DNA from: Acidobacteriaceae bacterium
Lineage (GTDB): Bacteria > Acidobacteriota > Terriglobia > Terriglobales > Acidobacteriaceae
Assembly (NCBI GenBank): GCA_003167305.1
Contig: PMTP01000152.1
Span: 2,167-13,330, forward strand
Reading direction: 5' to 3'
DNA length: 11,164 bases
Shown: positions 6,757-11,164 of the stretch, one piece after another
Layout: the number at the start of each line of letters is the position of its first letter
Numbering within the stretch: position 1 is the first letter of the stretch
Translations under genes and position numbers: made by a program
Notes under the pieces: generated by a model
Seen by the model: only the letters and a program-made list of their open reading frames with translations
Database searches by the model: none
Told to the model about the DNA's origin: nothing

Positions 6757-7476
6757 GTGCTGAACTACTTCAACTACTTTACCGAGATCGAAGAGCGCTT
6801 CCAGCAGCGGCGCGGGGCGCTTCTATTGCTCTCGACGCTGGACTGGGCGCTGATCGAGACGTGGCGCGAGGCCGGCATACCGCTGGAGGCGGCGCTGCGC
6901 GGCATTGACGCGGCCTTCGACAAGTACGAAGCGCGGCAAAAGCGCGGCCGGATGCGGCGCGTGAACGGCTTGGCCTGGTGCGCGCAGGCCGTTATGGTGG
7001 CAGCTGAGGAACTGCGCGAGGCCGCCGCTGGCACGGCTCTCGGTGCAACTACTGTCGTACGCGAATCGGGATTTGAAGAAGAGCGTGTGGCCGCGCACCT
7101 GGAAGCCGCCGCAACCGCGCTGGATGCGGCGAGTGTGGCTCCCGAAGCCTGCGCCGCAACCGCTGACCGACTGCGCCAACTGGCGGCAGAGGCGCGCGCT
7201 GCCGTGACAGATGAAAGCGCCGAGACTCACGATTTGGAAGCCCTCGAACGCACTCTCACCGTGCTTGAAGAGAAGCTCTTTGCCGCTTTGACGGCAGCGG
7301 CTCCGGAAGAGTTGCTGGTAGGACTCAAAGAGCACGCGGCGCGCGAACTGGCGCCCTATCGCAGCCGCATGGGCGCCGTACAACTGCGCCAGGTGGAACG
7401 GCAGTTTGTGCAGAAACAGTTGCTGGTGCATTACAACCTGCCGCGACTCAGTCTCTTTTATATGAGCCAGCAATGA
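6757..7476 (+). CDS. Conserved helical protein of unknown function
   Basis: I cannot assign this 239-residue protein to a named family. The style of its termini resembles a protein I recall as found mainly in Acidobacteriota beside RNA methyltransferase genes; this is memory, not a search. It starts with GTG 6757, with GAGG (6745-6748, overlapping the coaX stop) 8 bases upstream. It ends in an ATGA overlap with the next gene, so it is likely translationally coupled to both. Residues 1-90 (aromatic NYFNYF, then STLDWALIETWREAGIPLE and RGRMRRVNGLAWC) look like a compact helical domain. The middle (about 90-195) is Ala/Glu-rich helix with coiled-coil character and low constraint. The C-terminus (200-239: YRSRMGAVQL, RQFVQKQLL, LPRLSLFYM) is basic and aromatic and looks conserved. 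No signal peptide, membrane segment or catalytic motif is visible. A structural or RNA-related role beside RlmD is a guess. Confidence 0.8.
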   Translation: MLNYFNYFTEIEERFQQRRGALLLLSTLDWALIETWREAGIPLEAALRGIDAAFDKYEARQKRGRMRRVNGLAWCAQAVMVAAEELREAAAGTALGATTVVRESGFEEERVAAHLEAAATALDAASVAPEACAATADRLRQLAAEARAAVTDESAETHDLEALERTLTVLEEKLFAALTAAAPEELLVGLKEHAARELAPYRSRMGAVQLRQVERQFVQKQLLVHYNLPRLSLFYMSQQ

Positions 7477-8903
7477 CGCCCAGAAAACAAATCACAATGC
7501 AGCGTCGAGCCAAACAGGCCGCGAAGAAGCATTCAGCTGGAAGAAAAAACTCCGGGAAACAGACCTCCGGGGCGAAAGCTCGCGCTGATTCTGTCGGCGT
7601 TACATGGGGGTTAATACCCCCGCCTCCCTCCAAATTGCAACTCGTCGAAATCGAGAAGCCGATCTACGGCGGCGCTTTTCTGGCCAGGCTGGAGGGCAAA
7701 GCCGTTTTTGTGCCGCTTACTTTGCCAGGCGAGCAGGCGTGGGTGCGCATTACACAGAGCAAATCAGGCTACGCGACCGCCGAGGCCGAGGAGATTGTCC
7801 GCGCTGCACCGGAGCGCGTTGTACCTGCCTGCCCGCACTTCGGCGCTTGCGGCGGCTGCCATTACCAGCACACGGACTATAAGAGCCAACTGGCCTTCAA
7901 ACAGGCCATCCTGCGCGAAACGCTGGAGCGCGGCGGCGTGGCCGTGCCCGCTGAGATCGCCGTAATCTCCGGCGAGCCGTGGCGCTACCGCAACCGTATC
8001 CGTCTGGCCTTCGATGCGGCCGGGAACCTGGGCTATCGCGGCCGCCGCTCTCACGCGGTGGTTCCCATCCGCGAGTGCCCCATTGCCGCGCCGTTGCTGG
8101 TCGAGGCCGCGCAGGCTTTTGCTCAGGTTGCGCGCAGCTTTGCCCCACTGCTGCGTCCCACGGAGATTGCTCTCTTCTGCAACCCTTCTGAAACCGCGCT
8201 GCTGGCTACGGTCTTCACCGCAAGCACGTCCGAGCTGTGCTTCGACGAAGTGGCGCAGGCGCTTCACGAGCGAATCCCTTCGCTCACCGGCGCGGAGCTG
8301 GTCATCGACGGAGATTCCGGCCAGCAGCCACGCACCATCGCGCAGTGGGGTGCGGTATCGCTCGACTACCCTGCGGCCGGCTTCGACTATCGCGTGGACC
8401 ACGGCGCTTTCTTTCAGGTCAACCGCTGGCTGGTTGACGCGCTGGTTGAGTGGGTCACCGCCGGCTATCAAGGCAAGCTGGCCTGGGATCTGTTTGCCGG
8501 CGTCGGCTTGTTCGCGCGACAGCTCGCGGCGCGGTTTGATCGCGTGGTGGCCGTTGAGTCTGCCCCTTCGGCCATGGCGGCATTGGAGGAAAACCTTCGC
8601 GGCACAGCCGGCGTGGCCATCAAGGCGGAAACCCTGGCCTTCCTACGCCCCAGCCGCATGGGCGAACGCCCCGGCCTGATCGTCGTGGACCCGCCGCGCA
8701 CCGGCCTGGGTGCGGAGACCTGCGCGCTGCTCGCCGAGATCGCCGCCCCAGCTGTAGCCTACGTCTCCTGCGACCCTGCCACGCTGGCTCGTGACCTGCG
8801 CGTATTGATCGCCTCCGGCTACCAAATCCAGTCCATCACCCTCGCCGATCTCTTTCCGCAGACTTTTCACCTGGAAACAGTGGTCCAGTTGCGGCGCGCC
8901 TGA
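7473..8903 (+). CDS. rlmD: 23S rRNA (uracil-5-)-methyltransferase, RlmD/TrmA family
   Basis: It uses SAM to make 5-methyluridine in RNA, most likely U1939 of 23S rRNA (E. coli numbering); other family members act on U747 or tRNA U54, so the target is inferred. The 476-residue order fits: a TRAM RNA-binding domain (about 56-108), the 4Fe-4S cysteines C120, C126, C129 and C202 (CPHFGACGGC, then RECPI), FFQVN (313-317), the SAM-binding DLFAGVGLF (339-347), VDPPRTGLG (405-413), YVSCDPATLARDL (430-442) with nucleophile Cys433, and HLETV (466-470) with catalytic Glu468. The first about 45 residues are a Lys/Arg-rich tail outside the family core. ATG 7473 overlaps the previous stop (ATGA) and is preferred; ATG 7497 is possible and would shorten the tail by 8 residues. 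No clear ribosome site exists, so coupling to the preceding gene is likely. Confidence 0.93.
   Translation: MTPRKQITMQRRAKQAAKKHSAGRKNSGKQTSGAKARADSVGVTWGLIPPPPSKLQLVEIEKPIYGGAFLARLEGKAVFVPLTLPGEQAWVRITQSKSGYATAEAEEIVRAAPERVVPACPHFGACGGCHYQHTDYKSQLAFKQAILRETLERGGVAVPAEIAVISGEPWRYRNRIRLAFDAAGNLGYRGRRSHAVVPIRECPIAAPLLVEAAQAFAQVARSFAPLLRPTEIALFCNPSETALLATVFTASTSELCFDEVAQALHERIPSLTGAELVIDGDSGQQPRTIAQWGAVSLDYPAAGFDYRVDHGAFFQVNRWLVDALVEWVTAGYQGKLAWDLFAGVGLFARQLAARFDRVVAVESAPSAMAALEENLRGTAGVAIKAETLAFLRPSRMGERPGLIVVDPPRTGLGAETCALLAEIAAPAVAYVSCDPATLARDLRVLIASGYQIQSITLADLFPQTFHLETVVQLRRA
7606..7621 (+). repeat. GC-rich hairpin inside rlmD
   Basis: GGGGGT (7606-7611) pairs perfectly with ACCCCC (7616-7621) around a TAAT loop. 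It lies in codons 45-50, at the end of the basic tail and before the TRAM domain. There is no T-run after it, so it is not a standard terminator. It may slow ribosomes or simply reflect the Gly/Pro codons there. Confidence 0.5.
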
Positions 8904-8945
8904 TAGGCTTGAGGGCCAGAACAGCTTTTTGTGCTTTTAAGAGCA

Positions 8946-11164
8946 ATGCAATCCGAATCCCTCAACTTCGAGCAAATCGCCACCGGCCCCGTCGTCTCCA
9001 TCGGCCTGAAAGGCGGGCAGGGTCCAGTCCCGCTCTTTCATGCGGCCTGGCTCTTTGCCGCCGGGATTGCGGTTGCGCAGGTACTTTATCTACGGCCCAG
9101 CCTGGTGCTCGTTGCGCTGACGCTAGTGGCCGTGTTGTGCGGCGTGGCGGCCTTCCGCGCGCAGCGCATTACCTGGTTGCCGCTGGCCGTGCTGTGGCTT
9201 CTGCTGGGCGCATGGTGCGCGGAGATGGAGCCGCACCCGGCGCCGACACCCGCGCTGGCGGCGCTCTCCGACGGCCTACTGCGGACCGTGGAGGGCACGG
9301 TCGTCGATGCCGGGCCGGTGCGCAGCGAGATCGAGCAGAACCTGGACGAGCCTACCGCAGCCCAACACTCCGCCCAGCGCATCGACCTGCGCGTCTCCAG
9401 CCTGGAAGTGGTCACCGACGCCGAAGACACGCAGGCGCCAGTCATAGGCGGTGTGCGGCTGACCGTTCACTGGCCCCAAAACCCGTCCGGCCCGCAGCTC
9501 TTCCAGTGCGGTGAGCGCCTCCGCGCCGTGGTTCGTCTGCTGCCGCCCGAGGTCTATCACGATCCCGGCGTCTGGAGCCGCAGGGATTTTCTGCTAGAAC
9601 AGGGCGTTACCTCCACGGCCACGGTGAACATCGAGCGAGTGGATCGTCTTGGTAAGGTCCCTGGCCTCTTTCTCTCCTGCCGCCTGATCGGCTTGCAGCG
9701 CGCCACGAGCGCCCGCCTGCTGGCCCTGCCCGCTGCCATGCGCGGCCTGCCCGTTCCGTTGCGCCTCTCCCAGGAAGACGCCATCATGCTGGCCGCCATG
9801 GTCACCGGCGACCGCACCTTCCTGACCCACCAGTTGCGCGTGGGCTTTGAGCGCACCGGCTCGTTTCATATGCTGGTGGTCTCTGGCTTTCACCTGGCCA
9901 TCGTGGCCGGCTGCCTCTTCTGGGTCGCAAAGCGGCTCCGGCTGCCGCGCGTCCCGGCCACGCTGCTTACGATTCTTGCCTCTTTCGCCTACGCGCTCTT
10001 TACCGGCTTCGCCACGCCGGTCGAGCGCTCCCTCTGGATGGTCACCCTTTACCTGCTTGGCCGTCTCATCTACCGCGAGCGCAACGCTCTGAACACCATC
10101 GGCTTTGCCGCGCTCTGCCTTCTGGCTTTTAGCCCGCGCAGTCTCTTCGACGCCAGCTTCCAGATGACGCTGCTGGCGGTTGTCGCCATCGGCGGGGTCG
10201 CCGCTCCGCTGCTGCAGAGCACCGTACATCCTTACCTGACGGCCACGCGCGATCTGCGCCTGATCGCCCTGGACGCCAAGCTGGCCCCGCCTCTGGCTCA
10301 ATTTCGCGTGATTCTGCGCATGATTGCCGCGGGGCTGAAGAAGGCGGCGAGCGGACGATTCGCCGGTCTTATTGCCTGGAGGCTCTTCCCCTGGACGGTG
10401 CGATTGTTTCTTCGCTGCGTCGAGTTGCTGGTCGTCTCCTGCGTGGTGGAGCTGGCCATGGCCCTGCCCATGGCTCTCTACTTCCATCGCATCACCGTCT
10501 TCGCCCTGCCGGTCAATGTCTTCATCCTGCCGCTGCTGCTCATCCTGATGCCCGCCGCCCTGGTCACCTTGCTGGCGCTCGCGGTCTGGCCCCCCGTCGC
10601 CGTTCTTCCGGCGATGATCGTGGCTGTCTTTCTTCACATCGGCATCGGTCTGGTGCGGCTCTTTGGTTCAATGGCGTGGGGCGACTTCCGCATTCCCGCG
10701 CCGTTGCTTTGGCAATCACTCGCCTTCTGCGTACTGCTTGCGGCGGCTATCGTGCTATCCCACCTTAGCCACAAAAACAAGGACGTGGCGAAGGTGGGGC
10801 ACCCGCTTGATCTTCGCTGGCCCCGCCGCGCCGCATGGGCTGCCTTGGTCTGCGCTGCTTTCGCTGCCGTTGTGCCACGTCCGGTTGATCATCAGCGCGA
10901 CGCATTGCTGATGGAGGCCATCGACGTTGGTCAGGGCGATTCCCTGCTGTTGATTACGCCCGACGGCAAAACCCTGCTCATCGATGGCGGCGGCTTTGGC
11001 GGCGGCCCGCATCAGGCGCCTCAGGACTATGACATCGGCGAGGAGGTCGTCTCGGAGGTTCTGTGGTCGCGCGGCATTCGACGCCTCGATGCAGTCGCCC
11101 TTACACACGCGCATTCGGACCACCTAGGCGGCTTGCCCGCCGTCCTGCGCAACTTCCATCCCGC
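8946..11164 (+). CDS. comEC: ComEC/Rec2-family DNA-uptake channel (3' end missing)
   Basis: The frame is open for 739 codons to the window end. ComEC forms the inner-membrane channel that brings single-stranded DNA into the cell during natural transformation. The N-terminus has hydrophobic segments (about 29-90), then a soluble OB-fold-like DUF4131 region with DPGVWSRRDFLLEQG (206-220). The membrane Competence domain begins near EDAIMLAAMVTGDRTFL (277-293) and carries RTGSFHMLVVSGFHLA (303-318), the family's SGxH motif, followed by many membrane helices to about 640. The C-terminal metallo-beta-lactamase-like domain starts at AIDVGQGDS (658-666) and reaches LTHAHSDHLGG (719-729), the metal-binding HxHxDH, before the sequence stops. 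A polar, basic stretch (425-483) interrupts the helices. ATG 8946 has only a weak AAGAG ribosome site; GTG 8931 in frame is an alternative. The 42-base gap after rlmD has no terminator. GC and Leu/Ala content are high. Confidence 0.95.
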   Translation, partial: MQSESLNFEQIATGPVVSIGLKGGQGPVPLFHAAWLFAAGIAVAQVLYLRPSLVLVALTLVAVLCGVAAFRAQRITWLPLAVLWLLLGAWCAEMEPHPAPTPALAALSDGLLRTVEGTVVDAGPVRSEIEQNLDEPTAAQHSAQRIDLRVSSLEVVTDAEDTQAPVIGGVRLTVHWPQNPSGPQLFQCGERLRAVVRLLPPEVYHDPGVWSRRDFLLEQGVTSTATVNIERVDRLGKVPGLFLSCRLIGLQRATSARLLALPAAMRGLPVPLRLSQEDAIMLAAMVTGDRTFLTHQLRVGFERTGSFHMLVVSGFHLAIVAGCLFWVAKRLRLPRVPATLLTILASFAYALFTGFATPVERSLWMVTLYLLGRLIYRERNALNTIGFAALCLLAFSPRSLFDASFQMTLLAVVAIGGVAAPLLQSTVHPYLTATRDLRLIALDAKLAPPLAQFRVILRMIAAGLKKAASGRFAGLIAWRLFPWTVRLFLRCVELLVVSCVVELAMALPMALYFHRITVFALPVNVFILPLLLILMPAALVTLLALAVWPPVAVLPAMIVAVFLHIGIGLVRLFGSMAWGDFRIPAPLLWQSLAFCVLLAAAIVLSHLSHKNKDVAKVGHPLDLRWPRRAAWAALVCAAFAAVVPRPVDHQRDALLMEAIDVGQGDSLLLITPDGKTLLIDGGGFGGGPHQAPQDYDIGEEVVSEVLWSRGIRRLDAVALTHAHSDHLGGLPAVLRNFHP

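Noticed and set aside
8909..9514. 201-residue plus-strand frame overlapping the comEC start
   Set aside because: An Arg/Ala-rich out-of-frame reading. The comEC frame from 8946 gives proper membrane segments and family motifs.
9594..10637. 347-residue open frame on the minus strand opposite comEC
   Set aside because: Its Gln/Gly/His/Asp-rich low-complexity protein is what reversed Leu/Val membrane codons give in GC-rich DNA. comEC motifs continue on the other strand throughout.

Overview
The window reads as ordinary bacterial chromosome from a moderately high-GC organism. Gene content and order (valS, a J-domain gene, nadC, birA, coaX, a helical protein of unknown function, an rlmD-type methyltransferase, comEC), together with a Tat-exported Gfo/Idh/MocA oxidoreductase, suggest an Acidobacteriota (Terriglobia-like) genome. 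This placement rests on remembered gene order and protein style, not on a database search. GC is uneven: by hand count about 52% in the middle of valS (1141-1500) and about 73% at the start of comEC (9181-9360).

Layout. At the left edge (1-422, minus strand) lies the 5' part of a Gfo/Idh/MocA-family oxidoreductase gene with a twin-arginine signal. A 212-base divergent intergenic region (423-634) follows. It holds a plausible sigma70-type promoter for the minus-strand gene and, just before valS, a short perfect hairpin and a 10-base palindrome. From 635 to the right edge everything is on the plus strand and tightly packed: valS (valyl-tRNA synthetase), a J-domain protein with an N-terminal cysteine cluster, nadC (NAD synthesis), birA (biotin ligase without a DNA-binding domain), coaX (type III pantothenate kinase), a 239-residue helical protein of unknown function, an rlmD/TrmA-type 23S rRNA uridine methyltransferase, and comEC (DNA-uptake channel), cut by the window end.

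The gaps from valS to rlmD are 18 bases or less, two junctions are nearly or fully overlapping (nadC/birA 2 bases apart, the helical gene/rlmD 4-base overlap), and I see no terminator. The seven genes therefore look like one transcription unit, with comEC 42 bases downstream probably read through. Themes are translation (ValRS, rRNA methylation), cofactor supply (NAD, biotin attachment, CoA) and competence. No tRNA or rRNA gene, CRISPR array, insertion sequence or phage gene was seen. I found no clear new system. The best unexplained items are the helical protein coupled to coaX and rlmD, and the cysteine-headed J-domain protein behind valS.
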